This document shows positions 14,773-22,537 of a stretch of DNA of 22,658 nt, piece by piece. Location of the stretch: assembly GCA_008501735.1 (NCBI GenBank), contig QQUF01000020.1, forward strand, positions 1-22,658. The letters run 5' to 3'. The DNA comes from Calditrichota bacterium. Its GTDB lineage: Bacteria; CLD3. The notes beneath the pieces are model-generated. The model did no database searches, was not told where the DNA came from, and saw only the letters and a program-made list of their open reading frames with translations. Each line of letters starts with the position of its first letter. Positions within the stretch are counted from its first letter, which is position 1. A program made the position numbers and the translations under genes.

Positions 14773-16230
14773 ATGAAAAAACTTACCATTTCCATTCTCA
14801 CACTTGGCTTAGGATTAACTTTAGCTTCTAATTCTTTTGCAGAGAAAATCTATTGGACTGATTTTGGAACAGATAAAATTCAGCGTTCCGATTTAGACGG
14901 TTCTAATGTAACTGACCTTGTTACTACTGGATTGAGTTTTCCTGATGGAATCGCATTAGATTTAACAAGTTCCAAAATCTATTGGGCTGATTTTAATACA
15001 AACAAAATCCAGCGTTCCGATTTAGACGGTTCTAATGTTACTGACCTTGTTACTACAACTAATCCTTCTGGAATCGCATTAGATTTAACAAATTCACACA
15101 TCTATTGGACTGATGATGGAACACAAAAAATCCAGCGTTCTGATTTAGACGGTTCTAATGTTACTGACCTTGTTACTACAGGATTGAGTTTTCCTTATGG
15201 AATCGCATTAGATTTAACAAATTCAAAAATCTATTGGGCTGATGCTGGAACAGATAAAATCCAGCGTTCAGATTTAGATGGCTCTAATATTACTGACATT
15301 GTTACTGGATTGCCTGGTCCTTTTGGAATCGCATTAGATTTAACAAATTCAAAAATCTATTGGACTGATTTTGGAACAGATAAAATCCAGCGTTCCGATT
15401 TAGACGGTTCTAATGTTACTGACCTTGTTACTTCAGGATTGAGTAGTCCTTATGGAATCGCATTAGATTTAACAAATTCAAAAATCTATTGGACTGATGA
15501 TGGAACAGATAAAATCCAGCGTTCTGATTTAGATGGCTCTAATGTTACTGACATTGTTACTGGATTGAATCAGCCTTCCGGAATCGCATTAGATTTAACT
15601 CCTGATGCACCTCTTTCGGTTGAATTAAATTCTTTCCAAGCACGACAAATTGAGAATTCAATTTCACTTACTTGGTCAACTGCTTCCGAAACCGAAAACG
15701 AAGGTTTTAATGTTTACAGAAAAAATGGCGAAAACAACTTTGTTCAAATTGCTTCACACAAAAGCCACAAAGAACTTAAAGGGCAAGGAAACACTTCTGT
15801 TGAAACTTTCTACACTTTCGTTGACAACTCTAAATTAGAAAGCGGTGAACTTTACACTTACATAATTTCTGATGTGGAAACTAACGGTGCTGAAACAAAG
15901 CACGAAGAAATGGCTCAAAGTATTTTCTTTGAAGTAAAAACTCAAGAAGTCAAAAGGTTTGAATTAGCACAAAACTTCCCTAACCCTTTCAACCCAAGCA
16001 CAACAATTTCTTACACACTTGCAAATGATTCAAAGGTTAGTTTGAAAATCTACAATGAAAATGGTGGGTTTGTAAAAGAGCTCAAAAACGGTTTTACAAA
16101 TGAAGGTTCACATTCTGCACAATGGGACGGAACTGATAATTTTGGAAACCAAGTTTCAAGTGGAACTTACTTCTACAAACTTTCAGCAGGAATCTTTTCT
16201 CAAACTAACAAAATGGTTTTACTAAAATAA
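14773..16230 (+). CDS. Secreted six-repeat YWTD-type beta-propeller protein with T9SS sorting domain
   Basis: 485 residues. The ATG at 14773 is chosen over one at 14734 because AAAGGA lies at 14759-14764 and a clean signal peptide follows (MKKLTISILTLG ... SNSFA, residues 1-23). Residues 24-~278 are six repeats of 41-43 residues with IYW[TA]D, KIQRSDLDGSN[VI]TD and GIALDL, the pattern of LDL-receptor class B (YWTD) repeats, which fold as a six-bladed propeller. Residues ~279-392 are the same Fn3-like module as in the FG-GAP proteins, and from ~394 the T9SS sorting domain with [10 protein letters not shown]. It is a different propeller on the same export chassis. It lacks its own TGTAC/sigma-54 region, so it is transcribed by read-through from upstream or by a promoter I cannot see. 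The ligand is unknown. Confidence 0.9.
   Translation: MKKLTISILTLGLGLTLASNSFAEKIYWTDFGTDKIQRSDLDGSNVTDLVTTGLSFPDGIALDLTSSKIYWADFNTNKIQRSDLDGSNVTDLVTTTNPSGIALDLTNSHIYWTDDGTQKIQRSDLDGSNVTDLVTTGLSFPYGIALDLTNSKIYWADAGTDKIQRSDLDGSNITDIVTGLPGPFGIALDLTNSKIYWTDFGTDKIQRSDLDGSNVTDLVTSGLSSPYGIALDLTNSKIYWTDDGTDKIQRSDLDGSNVTDIVTGLNQPSGIALDLTPDAPLSVELNSFQARQIENSISLTWSTASETENEGFNVYRKNGENNFVQIASHKSHKELKGQGNTSVETFYTFVDNSKLESGELYTYIISDVETNGAETKHEEMAQSIFFEVKTQEVKRFELAQNFPNPFNPSTTISYTLANDSKVSLKIYNENGGFVKELKNGFTNEGSHSAQWDGTDNFGNQVSSGTYFYKLSAGIFSQTNKMVLLK
14845..15597 (+). repeat. Six tandem coding repeats of 123-129 bp (YWTD units)
   Basis: Nearly identical units, each encoding IYWxD, then QRSDLDGSN and GIALDLT. 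Differences among units are mostly single bases plus small in-frame changes in the short segment between TTGL and GIAL. The high DNA identity points to recent expansion or homogenisation. Confidence 0.9.
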
Positions 16231-16253
16231 ATTTTACTTTCTCTTGAAACTAC

Positions 16254-16287
16254 AAGCCTGACAATTAATTTTGTCGGGCTTTTTTTA
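16254..16287. terminator. Shared convergent terminator (YWTD gene / GNAT gene)
   Basis: AAGCCTGACAA pairs with TTGTCGGGCTT (one G.U pair in the + strand RNA) around TTAATT, then seven T. On the minus strand the GNAT stop codon (complement of TTA at 16265-16267) lies in the loop, so the hairpin also overlaps the end of that gene. Confidence 0.85.
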
Positions 16288-16741
16288 AAAGATTTAGTTC
16301 GTAAAAAATTCGTTCTGAACCCATTTCTCTAAATCCATTTTTTTTATAAAATGAAATAGCAATTCGATTGTCTGTTCTAATTATAGCTTGGATTTTTTTG
16401 TAGCCCAAATCTTTAGCTTCTCTTAGAGTTGCTTTCATTAGCCTTTCGCCAATTCCCTGTCTGTGATAATTCAAATTCACAAAGGTGCTGATTTCGCCAG
16501 TTCCATTGAAGTTTTTACTTTGAGGCAAAATATCTTGAATCCCAACAATTTCGAGATTTTCTAAATCAAAAGCTAAGTTGTAAATTGCATTTGAAGGTAG
16601 GTTTTGAATAAAATTTGTTTGGTCTGCTAAGGTATTTTCTTCTTTCATCGACGAAAAGTTTTGGGTTTTAATTATTGGATTCAACACATCTAAAATCCCT
16701 TGAGCATCTTTAATTTTGACTTTTCGGATTTCAATTTTCAT
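16265..16741 (-). CDS. GNAT-family N-acetyltransferase (158 aa)
   Basis: The protein has the GNAT fold signature. A central STFVNLNYHRQGIGERLM carries the acetyl-CoA loop (RQGIGERL, the Q/RxxGxG/A motif of motif A). The next helix is KATLREAKDLGYKKI, then IRTDNRIAISFYKKNGF, the motif B region with the usual Asn and the FYxKxGF end. Length is normal for a stand-alone GNAT enzyme. The substrate cannot be told; related enzymes acetylate small amines, antibiotics or protein N-termini. It is the only minus-strand gene, divergent from the kinase-activator (104 bases between starts) and convergent with the YWTD gene. The ribosome binding site is weak. It looks unrelated to the surface-protein circuit. 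Confidence 0.85.
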   Translation of the reverse strand: MKIEIRKVKIKDAQGILDVLNPIIKTQNFSSMKEENTLADQTNFIQNLPSNAIYNLAFDLENLEIVGIQDILPQSKNFNGTGEISTFVNLNYHRQGIGERLMKATLREAKDLGYKKIQAIIRTDNRIAISFYKKNGFREMGSERIFYELNLLKKARQN

Positions 16742-16845
16742 TTTTAGATTCTTTTAAATTTCATCAAAATAAATCAACTCGTTTTTTAGTTTAATATTTA
16801 CAGATTCTATTTTATTTTTTGACCTTACAAAAAATTAAGAACTTT

Positions 16846-19800
16846 ATGACATACGAAATTATCTCAAAAATTGCATCTGGAACTTACGGAACTGTTTACA
16901 AAGCTCAAAATTCAGATGACAAAAAATTTTATGCCTTAAAATTAATTCACGAACAATATAAAAACCCAACTGAGTTAAAAAGAATCAAAAGAGGTTTCGA
17001 CTCTGCTAAGAAAGTTACACACCAAAATTGTGTAAAAATGATTGAATGGTACGAAGACGAATTACAAACAGGTTTTGTGATGGAATATGTTGAAGGAGAA
17101 TCAATTTCTTTGGAAACGCAAGTCGGAGAATCTGTTCAGAGTAAAATTGCAAAAGTGATTCAAATTTGTAATGGGCTTGAAGCCTTGCATTCAGTCGGAA
17201 TTATCCACCGAGATTTAAAACCTGAAAATATTTTAGTAACAAAAGAGGGCAAACTAAAAATCACTGACTTTGATTTGGTAAAACTAAATGAAAGTCAAAC
17301 TCTAACAGCTTCAGGTGCATTTATTGGAACTATAAAATATTCATCACCAGAGCAATGCAAAGATGCGAGTAGAATTGACCTTAGAAGTGACCTTTACTCA
17401 CTTGGTGTAATTTTTTATGAAATGGTTACTGGTGAACTTCCGATTAAAGGCGATAACTTACCACAGATTGCATTGGGTCACGTAAGAGCTCCTGTTGTTT
17501 CTCCAAAAATTCTGAACCCAGCAATTCCAAACTCTGTTGATAAAATTCTTCTCAAACTTCTTGCGAAAAACCCTCAAGAAAGATTCCAAAATAGTAGAGA
17601 ATTGGCTTTGAGTCTTAACAAGGCTTTGGCGGAAAATTTTGAAGATTCTACGGAAGAAAAACAAGCATATTTATTACCTCCAAGTTTTGTCTCACGAGCA
17701 GTTGAACTAAATGTTTTGGAACAAGCATTTTCTGAAACAACTAAGAAAAAATGTCAAACTTTATTTCTTGTTGGTGAATCGGGAATTGGAAAAAGCAGAC
17801 TTTGGGAAGAGTTCAAACTTGGTTTAGATTTGCAAAATGCTCTCGTTCTTGAAGGGGCTTGTTCAACAAGTAAGAATATTTTTGAACCTTTACAAAATAT
17901 CATTTTAAAGGGAATCGAATCTTTAGACGAAATTTCTGACACAGAAAAATTAGAAGTTCTTGGAAAATTAGCTTGGGATTTGTCAAAGATTCAACCAAAT
18001 ATTTTGACTTTGCCAATTTTTACTAAAATTGATAAACTGCCAGAGTTGCAAGGTTCTTCAGGGCAACTACGTTTATTTGAGACTGTAACGACCTTTTTCC
18101 AAAATCTGTCCAAACTAAAATCAACTTTGGTTTTGTTCCTTGATGATTTTCATTGGGCAGATGAATTTACTGCTAAATGGATTTCTTACGCTTTGGGTAA
18201 ATTTCAAAATTATCCAATTATGATTGTTGGCACTTACCGTTCAACAGAAATGGCACAATCAAGTTTTAATGCGACAATTCAAGATTTTAAGCAAAAAGAA
18301 GTTGCAAAAATTATTGAACTTAAGCCTTTAACTCTTACACAAACCGTAACTTTATTGACTTCAATTTTAGGAAAATCTGACCCTGTTGAAACCGATTTTG
18401 CAAAAGTAATTTTCAATGCTACGAATGGAAATCCTCTTTTTATTCGTGAGTTAATTTATAATTTATTTGCTAAACACCAACTCAAACAAGATGATGGGAA
18501 ATGGGATTTAACAGCTGAATACTTTAAAAAAATTGAAATTCCCAACACAGTTCATTCAGTTGTTTTAGCAAGATTAAAATTGTTGTCAAAAAATGTATTT
18601 GAACTTTTACAAGTTGCGTCATTGGTGGGTAAATCATTCAAATTTGAAACTGTTCAAATTACTTTAGCTAAGTCGGAAGAAGCGATTGCTAGGCTTTTGG
18701 AAAATGCTACAAATGAAAATTTAATTTTTAGAGAAAAGAACCTTTCTTATAGATTTGTTCACGATGTTGTAAGAGAAAGTTTTCAGAATAGTCTTACTAA
18801 AAGAAGGAAAATTGAATTTCACAAAAAAATTGGTAATTTTTTAGAAAAGAAATTCGAGCATAAAGAAGAGGAGGTGATTGAAGAATTAGCAGATCATTTT
18901 TTTGAAGCAAAGGAAAACTCTAAGGCATTTGGCTATTGTCAAAAAGCAGGAAGAAAAGCAAATCAAAATTATGCTCATTTAAGAGCTTTAGAATATTTTG
19001 AAAAGAGTATTGAGGTCGTAGATAAAACTACTGAACCAAAAAAATACATTAACTCAATGTTAAATATTGCAAATAATTATTTTTTAATTGGTGATTGGTC
19101 AAGATTAGAATCAATCGTGAATGAAATATTAGAAATTTCAATAGAAATTAAAGACTTTCATTCTTATGCAAGAACTGTGAATTGGTATGGTGGAGTTTTT
19201 CTTTACAAAACAGATTATTACAAAGCTTTAGAACATTACGTTGTAGGTTACATCTTTTATAAAAAAATTGAAATGCCATTAGAGTCTGCTTCAGTTCTTG
19301 GAAATATTGCAACAACGCTTTCTTCTTTAGGGAAATATAAAGAAGCACAAAAGAAATATGATGAAGCACTTGTTGATTTGCGAAAATTAAAAAATGAAAG
19401 AGAAATCGCCCGAATCATTGGTCATTTAGGAATTACTTATGGACAACAAGGAAATTATGAAAAGGCAGTTGAGTGCTTTCAATATAAAATTTATGTTTCT
19501 AAAAATTTAAATGATTTAAACGAATTGGAATCTGCTTATGGGAATATGGGGTTGGCTTTGTTTCATCAAGGTAAATATGAAGAAGCGATAAAATACTTTG
19601 AAGCCGAAATTGAAATTTGCGAAAAAGCAGGTTATAAATACGGATTAGGAAATGCCACAAGAGGAATTGCAGATTCATTTAAAGCAATTGGTAAAATCGA
19701 AGACGCAATCCTTAATTTTGAAAAAAGCATTTCACTTTGTGAAGAAATCGGAATTCCTCACTTCAGTATCAAATCTCTAGATGGATTGGCACTCATTTTT

Positions 19801-21840
19801 ATTAATGAAGGAAATTTTGAAAATGCTATTGAAAGGTTAAATGAAAAAAAATCTTTGTGCGAAACTTTAAAGAATGAAGAAGAGTTAGTAAAATCTTCAA
19901 TTGAGTTGAGCAAAATTTATCTTGAATTAAACCAACCTGAGAAAGCCAAAGAAGAAATTAGCTTTGCATTGAAGTCTTCGGAAAATTTGAATGGCGAATT
20001 ATTAGAGGAAAAAATAAAATTAGTTGAAGCAAAGATTTTATTTAAAGAAAATGCTTTTAATGAATCGCTTGAACTACTTCAAAGCATTTCAAACAAAATT
20101 TTAGATTTTGATAAAAATATTTTAATTGGGAAAATTAATTTTGCATTAAAGAAAAATGATTTGGCAATAAAATCCTTTGAATCAATGTCAAAAAAATATT
20201 CTAAAGAAATTCAACAAGGTCAAATACTTCTTGAATTGGCGAAAGTTACAGAATCTGAAAAAATAAAACAAAACGCAATTACACTTTTTGAAAACTTACA
20301 AAAACGTGAAAATAAGTTTTACTATAAAAAATGTTTGGAAGAACTTTATTCACTAAAGTTTGAGGAATTTCGGCTTCACACTCCATTAATTACATCGCTC
20401 ATAAAATGGATGACTCCAGAAACTCTCTTTGACGAACTTCTTTCATTTTTACAGAAAGAAACTGATTCATATGGTTGCCAAATAATTTTAAACGATGCAA
20501 AGACTAAAAAACTTGAGACTTGTGCTGTTTCACCAAACTTAATTGAAGAAGATGTTGATTTCAGTAAATCTGTTATCGAGAAAGCGATTCTAGATAAAAA
20601 ACCAACTTTAATTCACAATGCTGTTGAGGTCCCTGAATATGAAGCTAACAAAAGTATTGTTGGCAAAATCTTTCTTTCTGTAATTGCTGTCCCTTTGCGA
20701 GTGAAAGAGGAAATTATAGGAGCACTTTACATTGACAGAAGAGATTTTGAAAAAGGTGCTTTAACAAATTCTGACTTGGAAAAAGTAGTGGAGATTTCAA
20801 AGATTCTTTCGCCTGTAATTTTGAGACAGAACGAAGCGATGAAAATGAAAATTGAGTCAGATGTTAAACAATTAGGTATTTTTATTGGCAACTCTTTGGA
20901 AATGCGAAAAGTTTATGAGGAGATTAAAGATGCAGCTTCAGTTAATTTTTCAGTTTACATTCACGGTGAAACAGGAACAGGAAAAGAATTAGTTGCAGAA
21001 GCTTTACATAAATTTTCTCCAAGACGTAACAATCCTTTCATTTTAATAAATTGTGCAACGATTCCAGAAAATCTTGCTGAAAGTGAACTCTTCGGACACG
21101 AAAAAGGAGCTTTCACAGGAGCAAGTTCAACACAAATTGGTAAATTCGAGTTAGCAAATGGAGGGACAATTTTCCTTGATGAAATCGGTGAATTGCCTTT
21201 AATCCTTCAGTCTAAGTTGCTTAGAGTTTTGCAAAACAAAGAAATTTGGAGAGTAGGTGGAACTTCAAGAATAAAAACTGATGTAAAAATAATTGTTGCA
21301 ACACACAAGGATTTGGAAGCAGAAGTTGCGAATGGAAATTTTAGGGAAGACCTTTTTCATAGGCTTAATGTTTTGAAAATCGAAGTTCCACCTTTGCGTA
21401 AACGTTCGGAGGACATTCCAGCACTGATTTACAATTTTATAGAAAAGTATTCTCAAGAGACTAACAAGGAGATTCACGGAATTTCCAATGATGCACTTGT
21501 TCTGCTTTGTGAACAGCAATGGAAAGGAAATGTTCGTGAGTTGGAAAATTTTATTGCAAAACTAGTAGTAAGGGACAAGGGGAATCAGATTTTAAGTTTA
21601 GACACATTGCAAACTATTGCTCCAAAATTGAAGAAAAAGCAAATTAGCACAACCCAAAGTAACAGTTTGTTTGATAGTTTGAATTTAGACGGAGAAAGTT
21701 TGGACGAGATTGTGAATCAGTTCAAAGGAGAGTTGGTTAAAATGAGATTAGATAAAAATGACTGGAAGAAAGCTAAAACCGCAAATGAACTTGGAATAAG
21801 CCGAGTTAAATTAGATAGAATTTTAAAATCAATTAATTAA
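16846..21840 (+). CDS. Ser/Thr protein kinase - AAA ATPase - TPR - GAF - sigma-54 activator fusion (1664 aa)
   Basis: I start at ATG 16846 (MTYEIISK) rather than TTG 16819 because the homologue at 22599 begins at the same point. Residues 1-~265: Hanks-type kinase with G-loop ASGTYGTV, Lys32, HRDLKPEN (Asp123) and SPE; the usual DFG is DFD at 141-143. ~280-660: AAA_16-like ATPase, Walker A GESGIGKS (310-317), Walker B LFLDD (433-434), then a helical part with FVHDVVRESF. ~680-1165: TPR-like repeats. ~1189-1335: GAF-like sensor. ~1343-1580: sigma-54 AAA+ domain with GETGTGKE (1374-1381), GAFTGA (1421-1426, the sigma-54 contact loop) and FLDEIGE (Asp1445). Last ~45 residues: Fis-type helix-turn-helix. 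It should bind enhancers and drive open-complex formation in response to kinase or ligand signals. It sits directly upstream of the CGTAAC operators. Confidence 0.93.
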   Translation: MTYEIISKIASGTYGTVYKAQNSDDKKFYALKLIHEQYKNPTELKRIKRGFDSAKKVTHQNCVKMIEWYEDELQTGFVMEYVEGESISLETQVGESVQSKIAKVIQICNGLEALHSVGIIHRDLKPENILVTKEGKLKITDFDLVKLNESQTLTASGAFIGTIKYSSPEQCKDASRIDLRSDLYSLGVIFYEMVTGELPIKGDNLPQIALGHVRAPVVSPKILNPAIPNSVDKILLKLLAKNPQERFQNSRELALSLNKALAENFEDSTEEKQAYLLPPSFVSRAVELNVLEQAFSETTKKKCQTLFLVGESGIGKSRLWEEFKLGLDLQNALVLEGACSTSKNIFEPLQNIILKGIESLDEISDTEKLEVLGKLAWDLSKIQPNILTLPIFTKIDKLPELQGSSGQLRLFETVTTFFQNLSKLKSTLVLFLDDFHWADEFTAKWISYALGKFQNYPIMIVGTYRSTEMAQSSFNATIQDFKQKEVAKIIELKPLTLTQTVTLLTSILGKSDPVETDFAKVIFNATNGNPLFIRELIYNLFAKHQLKQDDGKWDLTAEYFKKIEIPNTVHSVVLARLKLLSKNVFELLQVASLVGKSFKFETVQITLAKSEEAIARLLENATNENLIFREKNLSYRFVHDVVRESFQNSLTKRRKIEFHKKIGNFLEKKFEHKEEEVIEELADHFFEAKENSKAFGYCQKAGRKANQNYAHLRALEYFEKSIEVVDKTTEPKKYINSMLNIANNYFLIGDWSRLESIVNEILEISIEIKDFHSYARTVNWYGGVFLYKTDYYKALEHYVVGYIFYKKIEMPLESASVLGNIATTLSSLGKYKEAQKKYDEALVDLRKLKNEREIARIIGHLGITYGQQGNYEKAVECFQYKIYVSKNLNDLNELESAYGNMGLALFHQGKYEEAIKYFEAEIEICEKAGYKYGLGNATRGIADSFKAIGKIEDAILNFEKSISLCEEIGIPHFSIKSLDGLALIFINEGNFENAIERLNEKKSLCETLKNEEELVKSSIELSKIYLELNQPEKAKEEISFALKSSENLNGELLEEKIKLVEAKILFKENAFNESLELLQSISNKILDFDKNILIGKINFALKKNDLAIKSFESMSKKYSKEIQQGQILLELAKVTESEKIKQNAITLFENLQKRENKFYYKKCLEELYSLKFEEFRLHTPLITSLIKWMTPETLFDELLSFLQKETDSYGCQIILNDAKTKKLETCAVSPNLIEEDVDFSKSVIEKAILDKKPTLIHNAVEVPEYEANKSIVGKIFLSVIAVPLRVKEEIIGALYIDRRDFEKGALTNSDLEKVVEISKILSPVILRQNEAMKMKIESDVKQLGIFIGNSLEMRKVYEEIKDAASVNFSVYIHGETGTGKELVAEALHKFSPRRNNPFILINCATIPENLAESELFGHEKGAFTGASSTQIGKFELANGGTIFLDEIGELPLILQSKLLRVLQNKEIWRVGGTSRIKTDVKIIVATHKDLEAEVANGNFREDLFHRLNVLKIEVPPLRKRSEDIPALIYNFIEKYSQETNKEIHGISNDALVLLCEQQWKGNVRELENFIAKLVVRDKGNQILSLDTLQTIAPKLKKKQISTTQSNSLFDSLNLDGESLDEIVNQFKGELVKMRLDKNDWKKAKTANELGISRVKLDRILKSIN

Positions 21841-21849
21841 AACAATAAA

Positions 21850-21951
21850 AACGTAACGATTTTGAAACGTAACAAAAATGTTACGTTGTTGTTTTGCGTC
21901 ACAAAAACCATCAAAAGCCTATTTTTGTAATTATGTAACAAAATCGTTACG
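21850..21951 (+). promoter_or_regulatory. Operator cluster 6: CGTAAC-type sites
   Basis: Three 18-bp sites of form [CT]GTAAC-N6-G[TA][TA]ACG: CGTAACGATTTTGAAACG (21852-21869), CGTAACAAAAATGTTACG (21868-21885, with 8-bp perfect arms if extended to AACGTAAC / GTTACGTT) and TGTAACAAAATCGTTACG (21934-21951). The first two overlap by two bases. The third lies 77 bases before the -24 box, like the proximal TGTAC sites. Site length and N6 core match the TGTAC family, but the half-site differs. The middle site followed by GTTGTTTT could also act as terminator of the kinase gene. Confidence 0.78.
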
Positions 21952-22028
21952 TTTGTTCGAAACTACTTAATTAGACGTATTTCATCTAAGTTATTGATTT
22001 TACTCCTTTTCTGTGAAATTTTAAAGTT

Positions 22029-22044
22029 TGGCACGGCGATTGAA
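22029..22044 (+). promoter_or_regulatory. Sigma-54 promoter of the 22096-22481 unit
   Basis: TGGCACGGCGATTGAA-type box: TGGCACG, N4, TTGA, then AT. It starts 78 bp after the end of the third CGTAAC site. Predicted start of transcription is near 22055, about 40 bases before the first start codon. Confidence 0.8.
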
Positions 22045-22095
22045 TAAGAGAAAACCAACTGATTAACTATTAATTTTTTTTCGTAGGGGAATTAA

Positions 22096-22353
22096 ATGTT
22101 AAAATTAATGAAATCACCAGAACTTAATGGCTTTAAAGCTAAACTTGCTATTTTAGCAGTTTTGTTTATGGGGTTGTTTGTGATGGCGAGTGAAGAATCA
22201 CAAAATACAACTTATTTATCAATAATTCCTGATAATGCAGTTGAAGGCTTTGTCCAACAAGCAATAATTGAAAAAGCATCTCAAGTAAATAAAGATGATA
22301 AAAATATTGATAAATACGTTGAACAGTATAAAAAATACATTAGTAACAACTAA
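22096..22353 (+). CDS. Small exported or membrane-anchored protein (85 aa), unknown function
   Basis: AGGGGA five bases before the ATG supports this start. The product has a basic N-terminal segment (MLKLMKSPELNGFKAK), a hydrophobic helix at residues ~17-31 (LAILAVLFMGLFVMA) and a polar, charged C-terminal half rich in Lys, Asp and Gln (NKDDKNIDKYVEQYKKYI) that should lie outside the inner membrane. The helix could be an uncleaved anchor or a signal peptide cut after VMA. It is the first gene of a sigma-54 transcript controlled by CGTAAC operators, and it overlaps the next gene by one base (TAATG), implying translational coupling. I recognise no family. Its slot differs from the other circuit, where the micropeptide comes first. 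Confidence 0.78.
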   Translation: MLKLMKSPELNGFKAKLAILAVLFMGLFVMASEESQNTTYLSIIPDNAVEGFVQQAIIEKASQVNKDDKNIDKYVEQYKKYISNN

Positions 22354-22481
22354 TGCCTTACAAGTATGAAATTTCTTATAAAAAAGCTATTCTTAGGAAG
22401 AAAAGAAGGAACGCCTTAATTCTTTCTCTAGTTTCTGGTGTGCTAACCTTAGCTTTTTTGAATTTTATAATCCAAATTTAG
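22353..22481 (+). CDS. Divergent MPYK-type membrane micropeptide (42 aa)
   Basis: Starts at the ATG overlapping the previous stop (TAATG), so translation is probably coupled. The product begins MPYKYEISYKKAILRKKRRN, strongly basic, then one hydrophobic helix (residues ~21-38, ALILSLVSGVLTLAFLNF) and ends IIQI. Shared with the other small proteins are the MPYK start, size, basic cluster before the helix, and an Asn near the helix end. Its presence in a unit with different operators suggests such peptides are a standard part of these kinase/sigma-54 circuits. Confidence 0.68.
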   Translation: MPYKYEISYKKAILRKKRRNALILSLVSGVLTLAFLNFIIQI

Positions 22482-22502
22482 AATCCTACTAAAGACAAAC
22501 AT

Positions 22503-22537
22503 AAAAAGCCTGACAATTAATTTTGTTAGGCTTTTTT
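22503..22537. terminator. Intrinsic terminator after the 22353 micropeptide
   Basis: AAAAAGCCTGACAA pairs with TTGTTAGGCTTTTT around TTAATT with one G.U pair, then T-rich. Same dispersed terminator type as in the FG-GAP array. Confidence 0.88.

Noticed and set aside
14845-15597. Regular direct repeats resembling a CRISPR array
   Set aside because: Units are 123-129 bp, in frame, and encode YWTD repeats without unique spacers.
16742-16845. Promoter in the divergent GNAT/kinase gap
   Set aside because: Only AT-rich sequence; I could not support a specific -35/-10 or -33/-7 box, and there is no -24/-12 box.
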